A stretch of 8,195 nucleotides of DNA from an uncultured Ruminobacter sp. (GCA_900767005.1 CAAFXL010000448.1:1-8195); one strand, 5' to 3'; positions 1-5,648 are shown, numbered from the stretch's first letter. The notes: a model not told the origin generated them from the letters alone. Program-made: numbers and translations.

Positions 1-21
1 CATTGAAATAATATCTAACAT
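1..21 (-). CDS. Start of an unidentified gene leaving the left edge
   Basis: Only seven codons (MLDIISM) lie inside the window. The start is supported by a GGAGG ribosome binding site at 30-34, eight bases upstream of an ATG read leftward at 21-19. The gene follows the candidate structured RNA and the two sigma-like genes on the same strand, so it may be what that module controls or serves. Immediately upstream, 44-71 can form a small hairpin (GCTAT/ATAGC plus an outer ATTATT/AATAAT pairing). Seven residues are too few for any functional call. Confidence 0.6.
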
Positions 22-100
22 TTTATTTGCCTCCAATTTAATTATTATTGCTATAAAATAGCTCTAATAATATGGTTTATTTTTACTTTTTTTCTTTGTT

Positions 101-410
101 AGACTGCTATTGTTTCTAGCAACATTGGACTTTCACCAACCAGAATTCTGGCTTGTACTCATTGCTTGGGACGCACCATTATAAAAACATTATGGACTGC
201 CTTTATAACTTTACGCTCGAACTATGACTATACAAAAGTATCCTAAACTGCATTCGCAATAAGATAACATTCTTATTGTTAATCTAGATAGTTGCTAACC
301 TACCTAGAACGCAATTCTTGTATGATCCAACAAAATCCTATTAAATTTTCAATGTGCTATCCATAGACGAAGTATTTTTCAACTTCTACTATGAACAGCA
401 CCTAAAATTT
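101..410 (-). ncRNA. Candidate structured non-coding RNA (family not recognised)
   Basis: This stretch has no supported reading frame but is clearly richer in G+C than its surroundings: about 36% over 101-300 and 44% over 101-180 by hand count. Read leftward it forms successive stems. The first is a compound stem, 343-349/404-410, 354-358/397-401, 360-366/389-395 and 369-373/382-386. Next are 283-291/300-308 (9 bp, one G-U), 257-264/271-278 (8 bp), 176-182/189-195 (one mismatch), the dyad CCAGAATTCTGG at 140-151, and 105-109/117-121. Two stems keep pairing through G-U only on the minus strand, which argues for a leftward RNA. The string GGTGAAAGTCC (read leftward, 126-136) recalls motifs in catalytic or large structured RNAs. 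I could not match it to group II introns, RNase P, tmRNA, T-box or other families from memory. It lies between the sigma-like pair and the gene starting at 21, so it could be a free RNA or a long leader. Confidence 0.5.
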
Positions 411-424
411 AAAAAAGATTACAT

Positions 425-637
425 TTAATTTTGAAATTTTTTATAAATTTCTTTATTTCTTATCAGTTCAACAGAATATGTAATTAATTCGCTCTTTAAA
501 TCCTCATCTATTTCCCCATGTCTATTTTTAGAGTTCTTGTTAATAAGTGTCATTATTCTATCTAAAACTTTTATTAATGCTACATCATCTGTTACTGCTG
601 ATTTTAGTAGGTTATAAAATTCTGTTTCATTATTCAT
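425..637 (-). CDS. Small HTH_16 / sigma region-2-like protein, partner of the adjacent sigma-like protein
   Basis: This 70-residue soluble, mostly helical protein has a central segment GEIDEDLKSELI (about residues 41-52). It resembles the 'NGEIDEDL-QEL' signature of the HTH_16 family (PF12645), small proteins found next to short sigma-like proteins in conjugative elements and bacteriocin or phage-related loci. The start ATG at 637 overlaps the upstream stop in an ATGA, and GGAGGGGG at 642-649 is the ribosome binding site, so translation is probably coupled. In Bacillus the two-part sigma factor SigO/RsoA shows how a separate small region-2-like partner can work with a region-4 protein. That role here is inferred from family and context. 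No membrane segment or signal peptide is seen. The candidate structured RNA begins about 15 nt after its stop codon. Confidence 0.55.
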   Translation of the reverse strand: MNNETEFYNLLKSAVTDDVALIKVLDRIMTLINKNSKNRHGEIDEDLKSELITYSVELIRNKEIYKKFQN

Positions 638-984
638 ATTTCCCCCTCCATTTTATCTTTTAATTTTGCAATGGCTCTGTTTCTTCTTTGTTTTAAAGTG
701 CATACCTTTTCGCCTGTAATTGCTGATATTTGTTCATAGCTTAAACCACGACTATAATGTAAATTAAGAAGATATATTTCTTTATTTTTTAAAATATTTA
801 TATCTGGAGTCCTAATATTGTTTTTTTCATCTGCATATTGACTTGATTCGTTCATACTCGTTTCAAATTCTTGTATCCTTTGTAAATTTCTATAATAGTT
901 TAATCTTCTGTGATATAAAGCTAATTGCATATAATTTATAAATTTTGCTAACACAATGTCATCTTCTAATTCATATTTAGACAT
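634..984 (-). CDS. Short sigma-70 region-4-like protein
   Basis: This protein has 116 residues. The C-terminal third (about 76-110) is a sigma region-4 helix-turn-helix: LSYEQISAITGEKVCTL, then a basic recognition and exit helix KQRRNRAIAKLKD. The N-terminal 40 residues (FINYMQLALYHRRLNYYRN) resemble the opening of the sigma-like proteins of conjugative transposons and of UviA/YvrI-type alternative sigma factors. No obvious full region 2 is present, which fits a two-subunit arrangement with the overlapping downstream gene. The start ATG at 984 has AGGAGG at 993-998. That ribosome binding site lies in the 3' arm of a hairpin, so translation may be controlled. It could also be a transcriptional activator rather than a sigma factor. 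Confidence 0.65.
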   Translation of the reverse strand: MSKYELEDDIVLAKFINYMQLALYHRRLNYYRNLQRIQEFETSMNESSQYADEKNNIRTPDINILKNKEIYLLNLHYSRGLSYEQISAITGEKVCTLKQRRNRAIAKLKDKMEGEI

Positions 985-991
985 ATTAAAA

Positions 992-1035
992 ACCTCCTAC
1001 ATACTCAAATTTCAAAATTTTGAGCATAAGGAGGT
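992..1035 (-). promoter_or_regulatory. Leader hairpin sequestering the sigma-like gene's Shine-Dalgarno
   Basis: In the leftward transcript ACCTCCT (1029-1035) is exactly complementary to AGGAGGT (992-998), the ribosome binding site of the sigma-like gene. An inner stem CTCAAA/TTTGAG (1019-1024/1004-1009) closes the structure. The site would be hidden when folded and open when an RNA, protein, temperature or ribosome event melts it. The pairing is seen directly; regulation is inferred. Confidence 0.6.
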
Positions 1036-1505
1036 CCTCTATAACTAATGATTAGAGCTAAAAAAAAGACAAATTTATTCCATAAAATAAACTCGCCCTC
1101 TAATAAATATATAGTTACTTGATCATATACTACACACTTTCTTTGCATCTCTATTCTCCAATTTTAAAATTGGACAAATGTCTTATAATTTAAAGAAAGT
1201 TGTTAATTACATAATTGTTTCATTTTATAAAATTACTATTACATATTACAATTCCTCCAATACAAAAAGAGTCTATATAATTTAAGTCATATAATATTCT
1301 CACACCATCTTTTGAATCTTAATTTTTATCTATTGTGTGTTAATATACTTCCTTTAATTCTACAGACTCTTGTCCTGGCAAAATCATATAATGATTTTGC
1401 TCTGTTGTCATAAAATCGTAAAAAATCGGAACTAATCAGCAAAAATACGCAAATTTTGTCGAATGAAAGCCTTTGTTTATTTGGTTTTCATTGGCTTGTA
1501 GCTTA
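1036..1505. other. Long gene-poor region between divergent genes, with dyads
   Basis: I see no supported protein gene here. Visible elements are: an 18-bp perfect palindrome TCCAATTTTAAAATTGGA at 1157-1174; a long-range 8-bp inverted repeat AAGAGTCT/AGACTCTT at 1267-1274 and 1364-1371; a 9-bp hairpin GCAAAATCA/TGATTTTGC at 1378-1386/1392-1400; and a 10-bp stem with one G-U at 1462-1471/1483-1492. Read leftward there is also a GGAGG (1254-1258) nine bases before an ATG followed directly by TAA (1239-1244). The region presumably carries the promoter of the leftward sigma-like operon, but no convincing -35/-10 pair stands out for it. Confidence 0.5.
1457..1463 (+). promoter_or_regulatory. 0A-box heptamer (TGTCGAA)
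   Basis: TGTCGAA is an exact match to the Spo0A binding consensus TGNCGAA. I found no other exact copy by eye. It lies about 43 bp upstream of the -35 box of the Spo0A-like gene, so it is a plausible site for Spo0A or for the gene's own product. A single heptamer can occur by chance. Confidence 0.4.
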
Positions 1506-1536
1506 TTGTTTTATTTTACATTTTATGGTAAAATAA
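1506..1536 (+). promoter_or_regulatory. Promoter of the Spo0A-like gene with an overlapping inverted repeat
   Basis: TTGTTT (1506-1511) and TAAAAT (1529-1534) are separated by 17 bp, a good sigma-A-type pair. The start of transcription would fall near 1541 and the leader would be about 25 nt. A perfect 9-bp inverted repeat, TTATTTTAC (1511-1519) and GTAAAATAA (1528-1536) with an 8-bp gap, covers the spacer and -10 box. It looks like an operator for a dimeric repressor or for autoregulation. Confidence 0.65.
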
Positions 1537-1566
1537 GGTCAAATACATTATTAGGAGGGAATTATT

Positions 1567-2304
1567 ATGAGCATCAAAGTAATAATTGCCAATAATAATG
1601 ATATTTTATTTAACAGCTTATCTAATATCGCATTGCAAAATGAATCAAAAATCGAAATAATAAATGTACCTATTGATAAATTAGATACTTTAATTTATCA
1701 AATCAAACCAAGAGAAAATTTAATAGTATTGGACTCAATTACTTCAGTTACCTTTTGCACAAATATACTGAAGAACGCAATTAACCGAGTAGATAAAGAG
1801 AATATCATTATATTGGTAATTGATTCTAAACGCATAACCAATATTATTAATCATGAAGAAAATCATCATTGGCTTTCCTGGAAGAAACAAACTGCTTTTT
1901 CTTTTTTAGATGCCGTTAATTTAGTTGCAGACACTCTAAAAGACACTTTAGAAATTGAAAAAAATATCGATGATATTTTTTGGAAAATTGGCTTAACTTC
2001 ATATTTTAAAGGAACAATTTATTTGAAGGATGCTATTTTATTAGCATATTCTGATAAAAGTTTATTATTAGATATGAATGAACTTATAATAAAAGTTGCT
2101 GAAAAAAATGAAGTTATGAATTATAAAGTTGTAAGATCTGCAATGGACAAATCTTTAAATACTATGTTAGATAATACTGATATTAAAGTTATTTATGAGA
2201 TTTTTAATGAAGATTACGATGGAAGAAAAATTAGTTTAAAATATTTCATTGATTTATGTATTCGTTTTTTAGAAAAACAAAGATATTGCTGTTTAGAAAA
2301 TTAA
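1567..2304 (+). CDS. Spo0A-like response regulator with degenerate receiver and Spo0A C-terminal DNA-binding domain
   Basis: This protein has 245 residues, slightly shorter than Spo0A. Residues 1 to about 120 fold like a receiver (KVIIANNND at 4-12, LIVLDS at 52-57). The acidic pocket is NN instead of DD, while Asp56 sits where the phospho-acceptor is expected. From about 133 the protein follows the Spo0A C-terminal domain: IDDIFWKIGL, then FKGTIYLKDAILLAY, then the recognition-helix region YKVVRSAMDKSL around 196-207. In Spo0A the last motif reads SRVERAIRHAI, so the DNA-contact residues have diverged. It probably binds DNA but receives phosphate poorly or not at all. The start is fixed by AGGAGGG at 1553-1559, seven bases before the ATG. 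It is monocistronic, with its own promoter. It is probably not the main Spo0A of the cell but a paralogous regulator; its targets are unknown. Confidence 0.75.
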   Translation: MSIKVIIANNNDILFNSLSNIALQNESKIEIINVPIDKLDTLIYQIKPRENLIVLDSITSVTFCTNILKNAINRVDKENIIILVIDSKRITNIINHEENHHWLSWKKQTAFSFLDAVNLVADTLKDTLEIEKNIDDIFWKIGLTSYFKGTIYLKDAILLAYSDKSLLLDMNELIIKVAEKNEVMNYKVVRSAMDKSLNTMLDNTDIKVIYEIFNEDYDGRKISLKYFIDLCIRFLEKQRYCCLEN

Positions 2305-2334
2305 AAAAGGAACTACCCTCCTACAAGTAGCTCC
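2303..2334 (-). terminator. Leftward rho-independent terminator abutting the Spo0A-like gene's stop
   Basis: Read leftward, GGAGCTAC (2334-2327) pairs with GTAGTTCC (2316-2309), 8 bp with one G-U and a 10-nt loop, and is followed directly by six T (2308-2303). It would end transcripts from the TerB-like gene. Its T run overlaps the stop codon of the rightward Spo0A-like gene. Confidence 0.6.
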
Positions 2335-2346
2335 ATTAGATAAATT

Positions 2347-2404
2347 TTGTATAAGAGTAAATTTTCAGTTCTCTCTTATACAATCTTATTAAAAGTTAAT
2401 AAGA
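2347..2404. repeat. Two adjacent perfect hairpins in the convergent intergenic region
   Basis: TTGTATAAGAG (2347-2357) and CTCTTATACAA (2373-2383) form a perfect 11-bp stem with a 15-nt loop. The next base begins a second perfect stem, TCTTATTAA (2384-2392) and TTAATAAGA (2396-2404), with a 3-nt loop. Neither has a following T tract, so they are not ordinary terminators. They may act as transcript-end protection or be remnants of a small repeat element. Confidence 0.5.
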
Positions 2405-2423
2405 AGTACTTATATGCTTCTAT

Positions 2424-2514
2424 AATATAGAGGCATAACTAAGATGGTATTTAAAATGTAAAACCATTTAAAATAAGGTTTCATACCATTTTAATTATGC
2501 CCCTATATTTTTTT
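2424..2514 (+). terminator. Long-stem rightward terminator or MITE-like hairpin
   Basis: The arms 2424-2450 and 2483-2509 pair over 27 positions with only two mismatches and one G-U, enclosing a 32-nt loop with its own 5-bp stem (AAACC 2461-2465, GGTTT 2477-2481). The right arm ends in seven T (2508-2514), so it can stop rightward transcription from the Spo0A-like gene about 120 nt upstream. The stem is much longer than usual for a terminator, and a small palindromic mobile element that also terminates is possible. Confidence 0.6.
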
Positions 2515-2568
2515 GTTTATTTTTTAGAAACTTTTACTATTTCAATTCTATTTCTAGGTTAAGTATTA

Positions 2569-3021
2569 TTAATCTATTAGTTGTTTAACCCAATTTTTTT
2601 CTTTAGCAGATATATTGCCATCTATCGCACAAATTAACAAGCATACTGTTATAATATCTTCTTTTAACTCATCTGAAAACATTCCTAAAATATCTACTAT
2701 ATAATCAATATATTGCTTTAATTCTTTTCCTTCTTTTTTGAACTTTCTTGCAATTTTTTTACACTCTTCATAATCTACCGAATCTCCAAAAAATGTATAT
2801 AACATTGGATATAATAATATGTACTCCTCTTCTTTTATTTTACCATCTGCTACTATTGAACCTATAATAAATGTCGCAAAAATAGTAGTGGCAGTAATAG
2901 CATCTTCTGTAATTGCATTTAATTCTGGTAATATTTTTAATGACTTTTCTGCTAGTACAGCACTATAAGTAAGAACATCCATTTTTTCTACATTTTTACA
3001 TATTTCAAAAAATCTTTTCAT
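2569..3021 (-). CDS. TerB-like helical domain protein
   Basis: This is a 150-residue protein without a signal peptide. It contains two copies of the TerB/DjlA-N-type motif: IVADGKIKEEE at about 56-66 and ICAIDGNISAKE at about 130-141. Each is followed or preceded by hydrophobic helices, as in the tellurite-resistance TerB-like fold that binds metal or partner proteins at its acidic face. The helix at 41-57 (AITATTIFATFIIGSI) is hydrophobic but fits the fold's core. The ATG at 3021 has AGGAGG at 3030-3035. It is transcribed away from the PF06541 gene and ends about 60 nt before a hairpin-rich region with a leftward terminator. The cellular role is unknown; a stress or membrane-associated role is only suggested by the family. 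Confidence 0.6.
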   Translation of the reverse strand: MKRFFEICKNVEKMDVLTYSAVLAEKSLKILPELNAITEDAITATTIFATFIIGSIVADGKIKEEEYILLYPMLYTFFGDSVDYEECKKIARKFKKEGKELKQYIDYIVDILGMFSDELKEDIITVCLLICAIDGNISAKEKNWVKQLID

Positions 3022-3041
3022 TCTTTATTCCTCCTCTTTCT

Positions 3042-3084
3042 ATTATGTTATAATAACATATAATTATGAACTTTATTTTAACAA
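3042..3084 (-). promoter_or_regulatory. Promoter region of the TerB-like gene with a 17-bp palindrome
   Basis: Two leftward pairs fit. One is TTGTTA (3079-3084) with TATGTT (3055-3060), 18-bp spacer. The other is TTCATA (3065-3070) with CATAAT (3042-3047), 17-bp spacer, which would give a very short leader. The perfect palindrome TATGTTAT-A-ATAACATA (3044-3060) covers this -10 region and looks like an operator. The exact start point is uncertain. Confidence 0.4.
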
Positions 3085-3091
3085 AACCTTT

Positions 3092-3127
3092 TTTGTTAAT
3101 ATTTTGTTAATATTTTTTTGCTACAAT
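3092..3127 (+). promoter_or_regulatory. Promoter of the PF06541 gene with tandem 11-bp repeats
   Basis: TTTGTTAATAT occurs twice in tandem (3092-3102, 3103-3113) just upstream of a -10-like TACAAT (3122-3127). There is no good -35 at the usual distance. On the other strand the repeats give TTAACA-N5-TTAACA, the layout of PhoP-type response-regulator boxes. An activator-dependent promoter is plausible. Confidence 0.45.
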
Positions 3128-3155
3128 GATAGAAAATTAGTTGTAGGTGGAAATT

Positions 3156-3803
3156 ATGGAAAAAATGAAAAAAGCTTGGAATTTTGTTATTAAATTATTT
3201 TGGATTTTTATTTTAGGAAGTTTTTTTGGTTATATTGTTGAAACTATTTATGCTTTTATAAAATCTGGAGGACATTTTGTCATAAGACAGGGTTTACTTT
3301 ATGGACCATTCATACAAGTATATGGTTTAGGAGCAATGACATATTATATTTTACTTCTAAAAACACAGGATACTAAAAAAGTATTTTTCCTTAGTTTTTT
3401 TATGGGCGGACTATTGGAATATATGTGTTCTTATTTACAAGAATTAATTTTTGGTTCTGTTTCTTGGGATTATTCAGGAACATTTTTAAATATTAATGGC
3501 AGAACAAATTTTCAATATTGCATATACTGGGGGATTATTGGTATTATCTTTCTTAAAATTTTTTGGAGATTCGTTCCTAAATTAGATAATGTTGTAAACA
3601 GTAAGAAATGGAGGATTATAACATATCTTTTAATGATTTTTATTCTCTTTGATATTTCTGTTTCCTGTATTGCTTGTATAAGGCAAGAGGAAAGAAAACA
3701 AAACATTGCACCTAAGAATAGTTTGGATGTATTTCTTGATAACAAATATCCTGATGATTTTATGAATAAGATATATAATAATAGAATATCAATCGAAAAA
3801 TAA
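3156..3803 (+). CDS. PF06541 (CmpB/DUF1113) family membrane protein, putative ABC transporter permease-like
   Basis: This 215-residue integral membrane protein has about five hydrophobic segments (near 12-33, 51-68, 77-99, 120-140 and 154-175). Family hallmarks are visible: FFGYIVETIYAF (23-34), RQGLLYGPFIQVYGLGA (44-60), LEYMCSYLQE (87-96), WDYSG (104-108) and NGR (114-116). Databases often call the family 'putative ABC transporter permease', but no ATPase gene is adjacent and the substrate is unknown. I take the ATG at 3156 as the start because AGGTGG (3145-3150) is five bases upstream. The in-frame GTG at 3147 lies inside that ribosome binding site. The last 40 residues are a charged, probably cytoplasmic tail. 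The gene converges with the kinase gene across a hairpin. Confidence 0.75.
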   Translation: MEKMKKAWNFVIKLFWIFILGSFFGYIVETIYAFIKSGGHFVIRQGLLYGPFIQVYGLGAMTYYILLLKTQDTKKVFFLSFFMGGLLEYMCSYLQELIFGSVSWDYSGTFLNINGRTNFQYCIYWGIIGIIFLKIFWRFVPKLDNVVNSKKWRIITYLLMIFILFDISVSCIACIRQEERKQNIAPKNSLDVFLDNKYPDDFMNKIYNNRISIEK

Positions 3804-3828
3804 GATATAGCACTACTATATCTTATTT
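3798..3828. terminator. Bidirectional terminator between convergent genes
   Basis: AAATAAGATATA (3798-3809) and TATATCTTATTT (3817-3828) form a perfect 12-bp stem, extended by one G-C, with a small loop. The stop codon of the PF06541 gene (3801-3803) is inside the left arm and the kinase stop codon (3829-3831) touches the right arm. Reading leftward the stem runs into five T; rightward the T run is weaker. Confidence 0.65.
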
Positions 3829-4945
3829 CTAATCTATAACAATTTTATTATTTTTTTCACTACTTATTGGCAATTTTACAGTAATTGTTGTTCCTTTGTT
3901 CTCTTTGCTTTTTATTTCTATTTTTCCTTCTGACAATTCTATAATTCTTTTCACGATTGCTAGACCTAATCCACTTCCTTCTTCTGAATGGGATTTATCT
4001 ATTTGATAGAATCTTTCAAATACTTTTTCGATTTCATCTTCTTTCATTCCAATTCCGTAATCTTTTATTATTACAGTGATTTGATTATTTTCTTGAAATA
4101 GTTTAATATCAATTTCTCCATTTGTTTTTGAAAATTTTATTGCATTTTCTAATAGATTTATCCAAACTTGAAATATTAATTCTTCATCTCCTAAAAATAC
4201 ATTTTCTTCTAAACTAACATTTATTTTTATATTCTTCTCTGACCATTTTGGTTCTAATAAAGAAATTACTTTTCGTATTTGTTCTGCTACTAGAATTTCT
4301 TGTTTATTAATTATTCTATCTTGATTATGCAATTTAGCAAGTTTAAGCATTTTACCTGTTAAGCTTGCTAATCTTTCAGATTCTTCTACAATAATATTTG
4401 AGTATTCTTCTCTTTCTTCATCTGATAAATTTTTATCTTTTAGTAATTTTGCAAATCCTTCTATTGAAGAAATTGGTGTTTTTATTTCATGCGATACATT
4501 ATTTATAAATTCCTTTTGCAAATTTTCTGTACTTTTCAAACCTTTTGTCATCTTGTTAAAATTATGCGTAAGTTCTCCTATTTCATCTTCTCTTTTTGTT
4601 TCTAGTTCTATATCATAATCTCCGAGAAGTAACCTTTTTAGTAGCCTCACTAAGTTTTTGAATTGGCTGCAACATTTTTTTGGTATTAATTCTAATTAAT
4701 ATTATACTAATTAATATAATATTAACTATTGTTAAGCCTAAAAACCTTCTTACAACATATATAATTTCTCTAATGTTTTCTTTACTACTTATATTAACTT
4801 CTATTAATTTAGTATTAATAGATGGTACAACCAATATAAAAAAACCTATAATCGTAATAATAATTACCAATGCAATTGATATAATAAAACTTCTCACTAA
4901 TGATCTTTGTATTGATTTCTTTTTACCAAAAATTTTTTCAAACAT
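3829..4945 (-). pseudogene. Sensor histidine kinase interrupted by a single-base frameshift in HAMP
   Basis: The first frame (4945-4613) gives two membrane segments (about residues 18-40 and 71-86) around a short external loop of about 30 residues, then the start of a HAMP domain ending KKVTS before going out of frame. The second frame resumes exactly with GDYDIELETKREDEIGEL. Removing one base near 4624 joins them into a normal 371-residue kinase. The rest is intact: phospho-acceptor His152 in NNVSHEIKTPIS, N-box LLENAIKF (Asn267), G1 DYGIGM, F box FERFYQID, and G2 GSGLGLAIVKRI. Its ATG (4943-4945) directly abuts the regulator's stop codon, with GAGGAGA inside the regulator gene as ribosome binding site. 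The length and sharp break suggest a recent mutation or sequencing error. A GTG at 4650 could start a soluble kinase fragment. The probable partner is the adjacent OmpR-type regulator. Confidence 0.8.
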
Positions 4946-5626
4946 CTAATTCTCTCCTCTTATAATTGCTTTATATCCAATACCTCTTACTGATATTATT
5001 TCAAACTCGTCCACATCTGATAGTTTCTCTCTAATTCTTTTTATATGAACATCAACAGTTCTATAATCTGATTCATTCTCTAATCCCCAGATTTCCTCGA
5101 TTAGCTCTTGTCTTGTAAAAATTGTATTGGGAGTGCTAAGTAATTTATATAATAAATAAAATTCTTTTTGAGCTAATTGATAGCTCTTCTCCTCCTTTAT
5201 GACAGATAGTTGATTATAATTTAAGACTAATTTTCCTATTTTAATCTTTTTCTCATGTGCCATATTAGCTCTTTTTAGCAAAACTTTCACTCGTAACATT
5301 AGCTCTTCTATATCAATTGGTTTTACCATATAGTCATCAGCTCCAAGTAAAAAACCTTCTTTTTTATCATCTAATGTACTTTTAGCCGTTATCAACAATA
5401 TTGGTATATTATATTTCGCTTCTCTTAATTCTTTCGTTAACTGGTATCCATCCATTTTAGGCATCATAATATCGGTTACTATTAAATCTATATAATTTTT
5501 ATCTATTACTTCTAGTGCATCTATTCCATTAGTTGCTTCATAAGTTTGATATTTTTCTCTTTTTAAACAAGTTGTAATTAATTTTCGTAAATTTTTATCA
5601 TCTTCTACTACTAAAACATTAAACAT
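4946..5626 (-). CDS. OmpR/PhoB-family response regulator
   Basis: This 226-residue protein has an intact receiver (1 to about 118): acidic pocket EDD at 8-10, phospho-acceptor Asp52 in VTDIMMPKMDG, Thr80 and Lys102 (KPIDIEEL). The winged-helix OmpR domain (about 126-224) shows the family pattern FTRQELIEEIWG, then YRTVDVHIKRIREKL, and ends SVRGIGYKA. It should bind direct repeats as a dimer once phosphorylated by the kinase encoded immediately downstream. The ATG at 5626 has AGAGGTG upstream. The promoter carries TTCATA repeats spaced 11 bp, the spacing used by this family, so autoregulation is likely. The neighbours suggest an envelope-stress or antimicrobial response controlling the MMPL export operon; the signal is unknown. 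Confidence 0.92.
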   Translation of the reverse strand: MFNVLVVEDDKNLRKLITTCLKREKYQTYEATNGIDALEVIDKNYIDLIVTDIMMPKMDGYQLTKELREAKYNIPILLITAKSTLDDKKEGFLLGADDYMVKPIDIEELMLRVKVLLKRANMAHEKKIKIGKLVLNYNQLSVIKEEKSYQLAQKEFYLLYKLLSTPNTIFTRQELIEEIWGLENESDYRTVDVHIKRIREKLSDVDEFEIISVRGIGYKAIIRGEN

Positions 5627-5648
5627 ATTTTACACCTCTTTTCATAAA

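Noticed and set aside
101..180. Group II intron 5' end (GTGCG start at 176-172 and a GTGAAAGTCC-like string, read leftward)
   Set aside because: Only about 150 nt separate it from a normal gene start. No domain V, no reverse transcriptase and no further intron landmarks are present.
22..410. T-box or other known leader riboswitch for the gene at 1-21
   Set aside because: The conserved T-box sequence and the aptamer signatures I know are absent, and no terminator with a T tract precedes the gene.
433..451. Hairpin GAAATTT/AAATTTC at the end of the 70-residue gene as a terminator
   Set aside because: The stem is entirely AT apart from one pair and no T tract follows; it lies inside the coding region.
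1464..1502. Tiny plus-strand ORF encoding a 12-residue hydrophobic peptide
   Set aside because: No ribosome binding site precedes it and it lies upstream of the mapped promoter.
3147..3155. GTG at 3147 as the start of the PF06541 gene
   Set aside because: It overlaps the AGGTGG ribosome binding site; the ATG at 3156 is correctly spaced from that site.
3512..3745. Open frame of 77 codons on the minus strand
   Set aside because: It lies wholly opposite the well-supported PF06541 gene, has no ribosome binding site and shows no domain.
4613..4660. Programmed +1 frameshift in the kinase
   Set aside because: There is no convincing slippery sequence or stimulatory structure, and the family is not known to use recoding; mutation or error is simpler.
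4680..4949. Open frame of 89 codons on the plus strand, hydrophobic
   Set aside because: It is the complement of the kinase membrane segments; its isoleucine/leucine richness reflects AT-rich codons read backwards.
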